From: an uncultured Collinsella sp.
Lineage (GTDB): Bacteria; Actinomycetota; Coriobacteriia; Coriobacteriales; Coriobacteriaceae
Direction of reading: 5' to 3'
Assembly: GCA_958445895.1 (NCBI GenBank)
Contig: CAUCTV010000070.1
Span: forward strand, 1-6,043
DNA: 6,043 nucleotides
The notes under the pieces: model-generated
Database searches by the model: none
The model's input: the letters and a program-made list of their open reading frames with translations, nothing else
Told to the model about the DNA's origin: nothing
Made by a program: the position numbers and the translations under genes
Shown here: positions 1 through 5,327 of the stretch, one piece after another
How positions within the stretch are numbered: the first letter of the stretch is position 1
How the letters are laid out: every line of letters starts with the position of its first letter

Positions 1-971
1 GCGAAGATGGCCTTGCCCTGCTTGGTGTTCTTGACGCCGATACCGAAGGTGAAGCAGCAGGCGGCCGGGATCAGCAGCAGGCTGGTCATCTCGATGATGT
101 TGGTGAAGGCACTGGGATTCTCATACGGATGGGCGGAGTTCACACCGAAGAAGCCGCCGCCGTTGGTGCCGGACTGCTTGATGGCGACCTGAGGAGCCGC
201 GGGCCCCTGGGGCAGGAACTGCTCGGTGACCACGCGCGCGCCCTCGACAACCTTGCCGTCGACCTTGACCGTGTCGCCCTCGATCTGGGCGCCGTCGATG
301 ACGCTCCAGCCGCCGTCTGCATTAGGCTGGACAGCGACGGGCTCTACGAGCTCAGCCTTCTGAGCCGGCTGGAAGTTGGAGATGACGCCACCGGCAGCCA
401 GGCAGATGCCGAACACGAGGTTCAGCGGGATGAGCACATACAGGACGGTGCGGGTGAGGTCGACCCAGAAGGAACCCAGACCCTGCTCCTTGATCTGACG
501 GAAGCCGCGGATCAGCGCGAACATGACCGCGATACCGGTACCAGCGGAAACGAAGTTCTGCACGGTGAGGCCCATGAACTGCACGAAGTAGGACAGGGTG
601 GTCTCACCGGAGTAGGACTGCCAGTTGGTGTTGGTTATGAAGGAAGCAGCCGTATTGAACGACAGGTCCCATGGCACACCCGGCAGGTGCTGGGGATTGC
701 CTGGCAAGAAGGACTGAAGCGCCTGGAGTGCCACAAGAGCCACGAGGCCGATCCCCGAAAAGGCCAGCACGCTTGCCAGATAGCGCCTACACCCCATCTG
801 CTCTGCCGCGTCGATGCGAAGCAGACGATAGACGCCACGCTCCACAGGAGCAATCACAGGCGACAGGAACGTATGCTCACCATCCATGATATGGGCCATG
901 AACCGACCGAGCGGAACGGCCAGGACGACGAGCACGGCAAAGTACAAGATGTACTGAATCGCAGCGTCCAT
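1..971 (-). CDS. kdpA: KdpA, potassium-translocating subunit of the Kdp ATPase (3' end outside window)
   Basis: KdpA is the channel-like membrane subunit that selects and conducts K+ in the KdpFABC P-type ATPase. 323 residues are visible; the family is usually about 560, so the rest lies beyond the left edge. The protein starts MDAAIQYILYF with a membrane helix. The first selectivity-filter loop reads TNTNWQSYSGE (residues 113-123), followed by LSYFVQFMGLTVQNF. The second filter loop reads GTNGGGFFGVNSAHPYENP (268-286). Both are hallmark KdpA motifs. The ATG at 971 has a GAGGAG ribosome site inside the end of kdpF, and only 3 nt separate the two genes, so they are co-transcribed and probably coupled. 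Odd: between NFQP (199-202) and EQFLPQGP (250-257) there are about 47 residues, where I recall about 10 in E. coli KdpA, rich in Gly, Asp and Val. The identification is secure. Confidence 0.97.
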   Translation of the reverse strand, partial: MDAAIQYILYFAVLVVLAVPLGRFMAHIMDGEHTFLSPVIAPVERGVYRLLRIDAAEQMGCRRYLASVLAFSGIGLVALVALQALQSFLPGNPQHLPGVPWDLSFNTAASFITNTNWQSYSGETTLSYFVQFMGLTVQNFVSAGTGIAVMFALIRGFRQIKEQGLGSFWVDLTRTVLYVLIPLNLVFGICLAAGGVISNFQPAQKAELVEPVAVQPNADGGWSVIDGAQIEGDTVKVDGKVVEGARVVTEQFLPQGPAAPQVAIKQSGTNGGGFFGVNSAHPYENPSAFTNIIEMTSLLLIPAACCFTFGIGVKNTKQGKAIF

Positions 972-974
972 AGT

Positions 975-1061
975 TTACGAATCACTCCTCATCAGAATGT
1001 AGATGTAATAGATAAGGAGTCCAATGCAGACGACTCCGATAATGGGAATGAGGATGTCCAT
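975..1061 (-). CDS. kdpF: KdpF, small stabilising subunit of the Kdp ATPase
   Basis: A 28-residue peptide that is essentially one membrane helix: MDILIPIIGVVCIGLLIYYI, then YILMRSDS with a short charged tail. KdpF in other bacteria is about 29 residues, a single transmembrane peptide that sits between KdpA and KdpB and stabilises the complex. The ATG at 1061 is preceded by GAAAGGGG about five bases upstream, a good ribosome site. The frame stays open further upstream, but that extension would be non-membrane and much longer than the family, so this start is preferred. It is the first gene of the leftward operon and ends 3 nt before kdpA. The call rests on position, size and hydrophobic pattern, since so short a peptide carries little sequence signature. 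Confidence 0.9.
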   Translation of the reverse strand: MDILIPIIGVVCIGLLIYYIYILMRSDS

Positions 1062-1081
1062 TACCGCCCCTTTCACGCGCG

Positions 1082-1097
1082 GTCCGATGTCTCGGAC
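1082..1097 (-). other. Small hairpin in the likely kdpF leader
   Basis: GTCCGA, a 4-nt loop and TCGGAC form a perfect 6-bp stem, ending about 10 nt before the kdpF ribosome site GAAAGGGG. In the leftward transcript it would sit just upstream of the site and might stabilise the leader or tune initiation. It does not cover the ribosome site. Its function is unknown. Confidence 0.35.
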
Positions 1098-1150
1098 GCC
1101 TGCCCTCGCAAGCGTCTGGGGACAGTAAACGCTTCTAGGTGTTAAAGAGG

Positions 1151-1170
1151 CGTGAGGGCTGGGGCTCACG
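1151..1170. repeat. Short inverted repeat in the kdp intergenic region
   Basis: CGTGAG and CTCACG form a perfect 6-bp inverted repeat around an 8-nt GC-rich centre. It lies between the direct repeat and the likely kdpF start site. It could be a second regulator's site or simply chance in GC-rich DNA. Confidence 0.35.
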
Positions 1171-1173
1171 ACC

Positions 1174-1195
1174 TTAAGATGCCGTAAAGATGCAG
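1174..1195. promoter_or_regulatory. Candidate KdpE operator: 11-bp tandem direct repeat
   Basis: Two adjacent 11-bp units, TTAAGATGCCG and TAAAGATGCAG, match at 9 of 11 positions. OmpR-family response regulators such as PhoB and KdpE typically bind direct repeats spaced 11 bp. On the minus strand the units read CTGCATCTTTA and CGGCATCTTAA, with a TTTAC core resembling the E. coli KdpE half-site TTTACA. The centre lies about 54 bp upstream of the start point predicted from the kdpD -10 box. It lies about 51 or 67 bp upstream of the start points predicted from the two weak kdpF -10 candidates, so one site could serve both directions. The repeat is seen; its binding by KdpE is inferred. Confidence 0.5.
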
Positions 1196-1226
1196 GTAGA
1201 AAGCACTATTGCGGCTGCAGTGCGCC

Positions 1227-1232
1227 TATACT
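1227..1232 (+). promoter_or_regulatory. Probable -10 box of the kdpDE promoter
   Basis: TATACT matches the sigma-70 type consensus TATAAT at five of six positions. The hexamer 17 bp upstream (1204-1209, CACTAT) is a poor -35 match. The candidate KdpE operator ends 8 bp before that hexamer, the usual place for an activator that replaces a weak -35. Transcription would begin near 1239, giving a leader of about 66 nt before kdpD, and this argues against the TTG at 1209 as the kdpD start. Confidence 0.45.
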
Positions 1233-1290
1233 CGACCTCGCGAGCATACAGTGGCGTCCTCACCGCGTATGCACGCATGGACAACGCTTC

Positions 1291-1297
1291 AGAAAGG
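1291..1297 (+). promoter_or_regulatory. Ribosome binding site that fixes the kdpD start
   Basis: AGAAAGG lies 7 nt before the ATG at 1305. The in-frame alternatives, an ATG at 1269 and a TTG at 1209, have no comparable purine-rich site, and 1209 lies upstream of the predicted transcription start. This supports 1305 as the kdpD start. Confidence 0.6.
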
Positions 1298-1304
1298 CTA
1301 CGCT

Positions 1305-4040
1305 ATGCAGCGCGACGCATCGGACACTCGCGTCAATCCAGACCTCATCCTCAAGGCAATTGAGAAAGACGAGGCCGCCGATGACGCTCGAACCAGCCGG
1401 GGACACCTCAAAATTTTCTTTGGCTACGCTGCTGGCGCAGGCAAAACCTATGCGATGCTTCAAGCCGCCCACGCCGCCAAGCGGCGAGGTGTCGACGTCG
1501 TCGCGGGATACATCGAGCCGCACGAACGTCCGGCAACTGCCCATCTTGCACAAGGGCTTGAGAACGTGCCCTGTAAACTCATCGAGCACAACGGCATTGC
1601 GCTCAGCGAGTTCGATCTAGATGTGGCTATCGAGCGCGCCCCTCAGCTCATCCTTGTCGACGAGCTCGCCCATACGAATGCGCCGGGGTCTCGCCACGAC
1701 AAACGCTATCAAGACGTCGAGGAACTTCTACATGCGGGCATCGACGTCTATACGACCGTAAACGTTCAGCATATCGAGAGCCTAAACGACATGGTTGCAT
1801 CCATCACCGGCGTTGTCGTGAGCGAACGAATCCCCGACCGTATCTTCGATGATGCCGACCAGGTCGAGCTCGTCGACATAGAGCCCGAAGACCTACTTGA
1901 GCGCCTTCGCGCCGGCCTCGTCTACCGTCCCGCACAAGCCGACCGAGCGCAACAGCATTTTTTTACCGTCGAAAACCTCACCGCACTCCGAGAAATCGCG
2001 CTGCGCCGCTGCGCCGATCGCACCGGCCACCTCACAGACGCCGCACGCGTGCTGGGAAACCGTGACTACTACACCAAGGAGCGTATCTTAGTCTGTGTCT
2101 CCCCGGCGCCGACCAATCCCCGCATCGTCCGTGCCGCCGCACGCATGGCGAAAGCGTTTCGCAGCGAGCTCGTCGCCCTGTTCGTAGAAAGCCCGCGCAC
2201 GCAAGCCATGAGCGATGATGAGCGCGCCAAGCTTGCAGCCAATATCGCCCTAGCCGAGCAGCTCGGAGCACATATGGAAACCGTCTATGGCGACGACGTC
2301 GCGTTTCAGATCTCCGAGTTCGCGCGCCTGTCGGGTATTTCGAAGATCGTCATGGGGCGCACGGGCGAGCACAGCAGCGTCCGTCAGGCCCTCTTTGGCC
2401 GCAAATCTCTCGTAGAACAGCTCATAGCATTCGCCCCGAACCTCGACATTTACATCATTCCAGACCAGTCGACTCCGCCCTCCCGACCCAAAGGACGCCG
2501 CCATGCGCTCGCTCTGCAGCCGCCCAGCAGCCGAAACGTGCTTCGCACGCTGGCCCTCTCTCTTGTCGCCACGGCGATCGGCACGGCTTTCCGCCATCTG
2601 GGATTTGCCGATTCCAGCATCATATCCCTCTATATCCTCACGGCCCTGCTGACCGCCGTCACCACGACGGGGCGTATCTGCACGATCGTATCGAGCGTGC
2701 TCTCTGTAGTGCTTTACAACTTCTGCTTCGTCACGCCTCTGTTTTCGCTCGCCAGCTACGACCGAAGCTATCTGGTCACGTTCGGCATCATGTTCGCTAC
2801 CGCTATGGTCGCCGGCGAGTTAACTGCGCGCATCGCCGACAATGCCCGTACCTCCGCCGAGAACGCATTCAAAACGCGCGTACTCCTCGAAACGAACCAG
2901 CTCTTACAGCAAGCCCATAGCGCGGAGGAGTGCGCCCGCGTCGCCATGAACCAACTCGTCAAACTGCTAAAACTCGACGTGGTCTTCTACCCCGCCGAAC
3001 ACGGCACGCTCGGCAAGGCGCTCTATGAGTCCGCTGGCACCGAAAACCGATCCGCGTCGCTGCTCACCGACTACGAGCGCGCCGTTGCAACCTGGACCTT
3101 CACCAACAACAAGCGCGCGGGCGCAAGCACGCGGACCCTGCCTGAGGCGCGCTGTCTCTACCTCGCGGTTCGCACCGGCGACAAGGTATTCGGTGTCATC
3201 GGCATCGCCCTGGAGGGGCGCGAGACCGAAGCCTTCGAGCATTCGATCGTCCTATCTATCGTAGGTGAATGCGCCTTGGCGCTCGAAAGTGACCGAGCGG
3301 CGCAAGAGCGCGAAGAGGCTGCGGTCTTGGCGAAAAACGAGCAGCTGCGCGCCAACCTTTTGCGCTCCATCGGCCACGATTTGAGGACACCCCTCACGGC
3401 TATATCCGGATCTGCGGCAATCCTTCGGAAGAGCGACGAGAGGCTCAGCCTCGAACAGCGCTGCGATCTTGCCGATGCCATCTACGATGACTCCCTCTGG
3501 CTTATTGATACCGTGGAGAACCTCCTCGCCATCACACGCGTCGAGGACGGCACCATTCACCTCAACTTCACATCCGAGCTCATCGACGAGGTCATCGAGG
3601 CCGCCCTCAGCCATGCCGCCCAAGCATCGCATGGACGTACCGTCACCATCGAGCACACTGACGACATCCTGCTGGTACGCATTGACGTCCATCTCATCAT
3701 GCAGGTGCTTACGAATCTCATCATGAACGCCTTCAAATACACGCCCGAGGACTCGACTGTCACCATCAGCGCACGTCGCGAGGGTGCGTTCGTCGTGGTG
3801 GACGTCGCAGACGATGGGCCGGGTGTGGCAGACTGCGACAAGCCTCATATCTTTGAGCGCTTCTTCACCTCAAGCAATACGCGGCCCGTGGATTCGCGTC
3901 GAAGCATCGGCCTTGGGCTGTCGCTCTGCCGCTCCATCGTGGAGGCGCATGGCGGCGTCATCGAAGTTCGCGACAACCACCCCCATGGGGCCGTCTTCCG
4001 TTTTACCCTGCCCGCTGAGGAGATCGAGATTCATGAATAA
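1305..4040 (+). CDS. kdpD: KdpD, osmosensitive potassium-responsive sensor histidine kinase
   Basis: A 911-residue membrane kinase, close to the 894 of E. coli KdpD. It phosphorylates KdpE when external K+ is low or ionic stress is high. Domains in order: a cytoplasmic KdpD domain with Walker A GYAAGAGKT (40-48) and LVDELAHTN (117-125); a universal-stress-protein-like domain (about 259-386); four closely spaced membrane helices (about 412-430, 437-454, 457-476, 489-506); a GAF-like region (about 528-663); and the kinase core. The core has the phospho-accepting His691 in HDLRTPL, the N box NAFKYTP (from Asn808), the G1 box DDGPG (836-840), the F box IFERFF (849-854) and the G2 box GLGL (869-872). 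All key residues are present, so it should be active. It begins at an ATG with a good ribosome site and overlaps kdpE by 8 nt. It is transcribed away from kdpFA rather than following kdpC as in E. coli. Confidence 0.97.
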   Translation: MQRDASDTRVNPDLILKAIEKDEAADDARTSRGHLKIFFGYAAGAGKTYAMLQAAHAAKRRGVDVVAGYIEPHERPATAHLAQGLENVPCKLIEHNGIALSEFDLDVAIERAPQLILVDELAHTNAPGSRHDKRYQDVEELLHAGIDVYTTVNVQHIESLNDMVASITGVVVSERIPDRIFDDADQVELVDIEPEDLLERLRAGLVYRPAQADRAQQHFFTVENLTALREIALRRCADRTGHLTDAARVLGNRDYYTKERILVCVSPAPTNPRIVRAAARMAKAFRSELVALFVESPRTQAMSDDERAKLAANIALAEQLGAHMETVYGDDVAFQISEFARLSGISKIVMGRTGEHSSVRQALFGRKSLVEQLIAFAPNLDIYIIPDQSTPPSRPKGRRHALALQPPSSRNVLRTLALSLVATAIGTAFRHLGFADSSIISLYILTALLTAVTTTGRICTIVSSVLSVVLYNFCFVTPLFSLASYDRSYLVTFGIMFATAMVAGELTARIADNARTSAENAFKTRVLLETNQLLQQAHSAEECARVAMNQLVKLLKLDVVFYPAEHGTLGKALYESAGTENRSASLLTDYERAVATWTFTNNKRAGASTRTLPEARCLYLAVRTGDKVFGVIGIALEGRETEAFEHSIVLSIVGECALALESDRAAQEREEAAVLAKNEQLRANLLRSIGHDLRTPLTAISGSAAILRKSDERLSLEQRCDLADAIYDDSLWLIDTVENLLAITRVEDGTIHLNFTSELIDEVIEAALSHAAQASHGRTVTIEHTDDILLVRIDVHLIMQVLTNLIMNAFKYTPEDSTVTISARREGAFVVVDVADDGPGVADCDKPHIFERFFTSSNTRPVDSRRSIGLGLSLCRSIVEAHGGVIEVRDNHPHGAVFRFTLPAEEIEIHE

Positions 4041-4737
4041 TGCCGCTAAGCCACGCATCCTCCTGGTCGAAGATGACCTGACCGTTCAAAACCTCGTTTC
4101 GACCGCGCTTGACCTCCACGGCTATGTCGTGAGCAAGGTTTGCGACGGCCAGGCCGCCATCATGGATGCGGTGTCGCACGGCCCCAGCCTCATCATGCTC
4201 GACCTCGGCCTTCCCGACATTGACGGTATCGAGGTCATCACGAAGATCCGAAGCTGGTCGGCAGTCCCCATTATCGTCATTTCGGCGCGCACCGAAGATT
4301 CCGACAAGATTGCAGCACTTGACGCAGGGGCAGACGACTACCTCACCAAGCCCTTTTCTGTGGATGAGTTGCTCGCGCGCGTCCGTGCGAATTTGAGGCG
4401 CTCCTCGATGGCGTCGAGCGAGTCGACAGAAGCGAGCACGTTCGACAACGGTCCGCTGCATATCGACTACGCCGCGGGATACGCGACGAAAGACGGACGC
4501 GAGCTCTCGCTCACCCCAACCGAGTACAAATTGCTCGTCCTTCTGGCGAAAAACGTCGACAAGGTGCTCACCCACACCTTCATCACCCGCGAGATATGGG
4601 GCACGAGCTGGGACAGCGATCTGGCGAGCCTGCGCGTGTTCATGCGCACCCTGCGCAAGAAGATCGAGGCAGACCCCTCTCACCCCAAGATGATTCAGAC
4701 GCACATGGGCGTCGGGTACCGCATGCAGCGTCTCTAG
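4033..4737 (+). CDS. kdpE: KdpE, OmpR-family response regulator of the kdp operon
   Basis: A 234-residue DNA-binding regulator, about the usual length (E. coli KdpE is 225). The receiver domain (about 7-120) has the acidic pair Asp14-Asp15, the phospho-accepting Asp57 in LDLGLPDIDG, Ser84 at the conserved Thr/Ser switch position, and Lys106 in TKPF. A Ser-rich linker (about 124-136) leads to a winged-helix domain (about 139-234) with LTPTEYKLL (160-168), REIWG (186-190) and LRVFMRTLRKKIE (200-212), ending GVGYRM. The ATG at 4033 lies inside the last codons of kdpD, with GAGGAG (4017-4022) ten bases upstream, so translation is probably coupled to kdpD. When phosphorylated by KdpD it should activate kdpFABC, most likely through the direct repeat at 1174-1195. 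Confidence 0.96.
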   Translation: MNNAAKPRILLVEDDLTVQNLVSTALDLHGYVVSKVCDGQAAIMDAVSHGPSLIMLDLGLPDIDGIEVITKIRSWSAVPIIVISARTEDSDKIAALDAGADDYLTKPFSVDELLARVRANLRRSSMASSESTEASTFDNGPLHIDYAAGYATKDGRELSLTPTEYKLLVLLAKNVDKVLTHTFITREIWGTSWDSDLASLRVFMRTLRKKIEADPSHPKMIQTHMGVGYRMQRL

Positions 4738-4751
4738 CCCACCCCACAAAA

Positions 4752-4818
4752 AGTTGCGGTGGAATACGGAGTAGATAAGGCCTTTGACAGCCAAAACAGT
4801 CCGCATTTCACCGCAACT
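4752..4818. repeat. Long imperfect palindrome after kdpE, possible dispersed repeat or terminator
   Basis: Two 19-nt arms, AGTTGCGGTGGAATACGGA (4752-4770) and TCCGCATTTCACCGCAACT (4800-4818), are complementary at 17 of 19 positions around a 29-nt loop. In RNA of either strand one of the two exceptions is a G-U pair. The left arm starts 15 nt past the kdpE stop. On the minus strand the hairpin is followed by a run of five T (complement of 4748-4752), so it could terminate leftward transcription; on the plus strand the following GATTTAA is a weak tail. The length, symmetry and wide loop look more like a dispersed palindromic element than an ordinary terminator. Whether it recurs elsewhere cannot be seen here. 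Confidence 0.6.
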
Positions 4819-4873
4819 GATTTAACGATGCCCAAAATTACTCTTCAACTCGCCGCGCTCGCGTCCAAATGCG

Positions 4874-4911
4874 CAAAGCGCCCCGCGAACGAATGCTCGC
4901 GGGGCGCTTTG
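4874..4911. terminator. Strong GC-rich hairpin between convergent kdpE and the Feo small gene
   Basis: A perfect 15-bp stem (4874-4888 with 4897-4911) closes an 8-nt loop. The core is GCGCCCCGCGA paired with TCGCGGGGCGC, with AAA/TTT at the base. It begins 12 nt beyond the stop of the small minus-strand gene and 136 nt beyond kdpE, so it probably serves mainly the former and acts as a two-way terminator. The T tracts are short in both directions (about three bases), so efficiency is uncertain. Confidence 0.75.
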
Positions 4912-4922
4912 ATGTCCGGGCC

Positions 4923-5123
4923 TTATTTGATCCCGCGGCCCAAGTCTTCGGCGATTTTGTCCACGCCCTTAAGTGCGGCGCACGTCTTTTTGTTGGAGCA
5001 ATGCCCCGTGCAAACGCCACCCTGGGCGCAGTCGGCGCAGGTGCCCTTTCGGTAGATACGCACACACACGGCGACAAACGCAATGCCGATAACAGCCAAC
5101 ACAACAATATCGATAGGTGCCAT
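4923..5123 (-). CDS. FeoB-associated Cys-rich membrane protein
   Basis: A 66-residue protein with one N-terminal membrane helix (about 4-22, IDIVVLAVIGIAFVAVCV), a basic stretch RIYRKG, and a Cys-rich segment with Cys29, 32, 38, 42 and 48 (C-x2-C-x5-C-x3-C-x5-C). This is the layout of the FeoB-associated family, small proteins encoded beside feoB in Firmicutes and Coriobacteriia. A role in ferrous-iron handling is inferred from this association and the possible metal-binding cysteines; the exact function is not established. The ATG at 5123 has a strong ribosome site, AGGAGG, seven bases upstream. It lies downstream of feoB on the same strand but beyond feoB's terminator, so it may rely on read-through or its own promoter. 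I could not find a convincing promoter for it. Confidence 0.88.
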   Translation of the reverse strand: MAPIDIVVLAVIGIAFVAVCVRIYRKGTCADCAQGGVCTGHCSNKKTCAALKGVDKIAEDLGRGIK

Positions 5124-5181
5124 AGTAAGCCTCCTCTAGTTAACCACCACTTACTTTACCCCATCTTCCACCTGCCAAAAA

Positions 5182-5255
5182 GGGACAGGTTTGTTTTGGT
5201 CGGTTTTATCTGCGGAAACGCCACATCTTACTTCTGGAGCAAAGCAATCTGTCCC
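5182..5255. repeat. 74-bp intergenic segment with imperfect terminal inverted repeats
   Basis: The segment begins GGGACAGGTTTGTTTT and ends, read on the other strand, GGGACAGATTGCTTTG. The ends match at 12 of 16 positions, with the outer seven identical. It fills most of the spacer between feoB and the small Feo gene. The left end also sits in a smaller hairpin, ACCTG (5170-5174) with CAGGT (5186-5190). The form suggests a REP- or MITE-like element; GGGGACAG-type ends are, as I recall, common in repeats linked to REP-associated (Y1) transposases. No transposase gene is present. An alternative is a regulatory leader for the small gene. Confidence 0.45.
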
Positions 5256-5265
5256 CCATTGCACC

Positions 5266-5298
5266 AAAAAGCCCGAGTGTCACTGGGACACCCGGGCT
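5266..5298 (-). terminator. Rho-independent terminator of feoB
   Basis: On the minus strand AGCCCGGGTGTC, a 5-nt loop and GACACTCGGGCT form a 12-position stem with a single mismatch, ending in a run of five T (complement of 5266-5270). It starts 29 nt after the feoB stop. This is a textbook intrinsic terminator oriented for leftward transcription. Confidence 0.9.
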
Positions 5299-5327
5299 CG
5301 TGGAAAGGGGCTAATCCTTATTTGGAC

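Larger units (their letters stand above)
1062..1304. promoter_or_regulatory. Divergent control region between kdpF and kdpD
   Basis: This 243-bp region separates the leftward transporter operon from the rightward kdpDE operon and must hold both promoters. It contains an 11-bp tandem direct repeat (1174-1195), a 6-bp inverted repeat (1151-1170), a TATACT box facing kdpD (1227-1232), two weak -10-like boxes facing kdpF (TTTAAC, complement of 1141-1146; TTTACT, complement of 1124-1129) and a small hairpin in the likely kdpF leader (1082-1097). Neither direction shows a good -35 box, which fits activator-dependent promoters. I saw no sign of a c-di-AMP (ydaO-type) riboswitch, which some kdp operons carry. 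Confidence 0.7.

Noticed and set aside
1118..1125. GGGGACAG in the kdpF leader, the same motif as the ends of the 74-bp element
   Set aside because: It is a single short match without an inverted partner nearby, so chance is the simplest explanation.
129..1145. Long plus-strand open frame of 338 codons opposite kdpA and kdpF
   Set aside because: It is antisense to an unmistakable KdpA, has low-complexity polar composition with no recognisable domain, and spans the kdp control region. It is a shadow of the high-GC coding strand.
1237..1244. CTCGCGAG 8-bp palindrome near the kdpD transcription start
   Set aside because: It is short and expected by chance in GC-rich sequence, and nothing else suggests a binding site.
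1209..1304. Upstream extension of KdpD by 32 residues from a TTG
   Set aside because: It has no ribosome site, would begin before the predicted transcription start, and adds residues not typical of KdpD. The ATG at 1305 has a good site.
4003..4806. Minus-strand open frame of 267 codons opposite kdpE
   Set aside because: It lies antisense to a clear response regulator, has no recognised motif, and crosses the long palindrome.
4759..5055. Plus-strand open frame of 98 codons after kdpE
   Set aside because: It runs through the palindrome and terminator and is antisense to the FeoB-associated gene. It has no ribosome site or domain.
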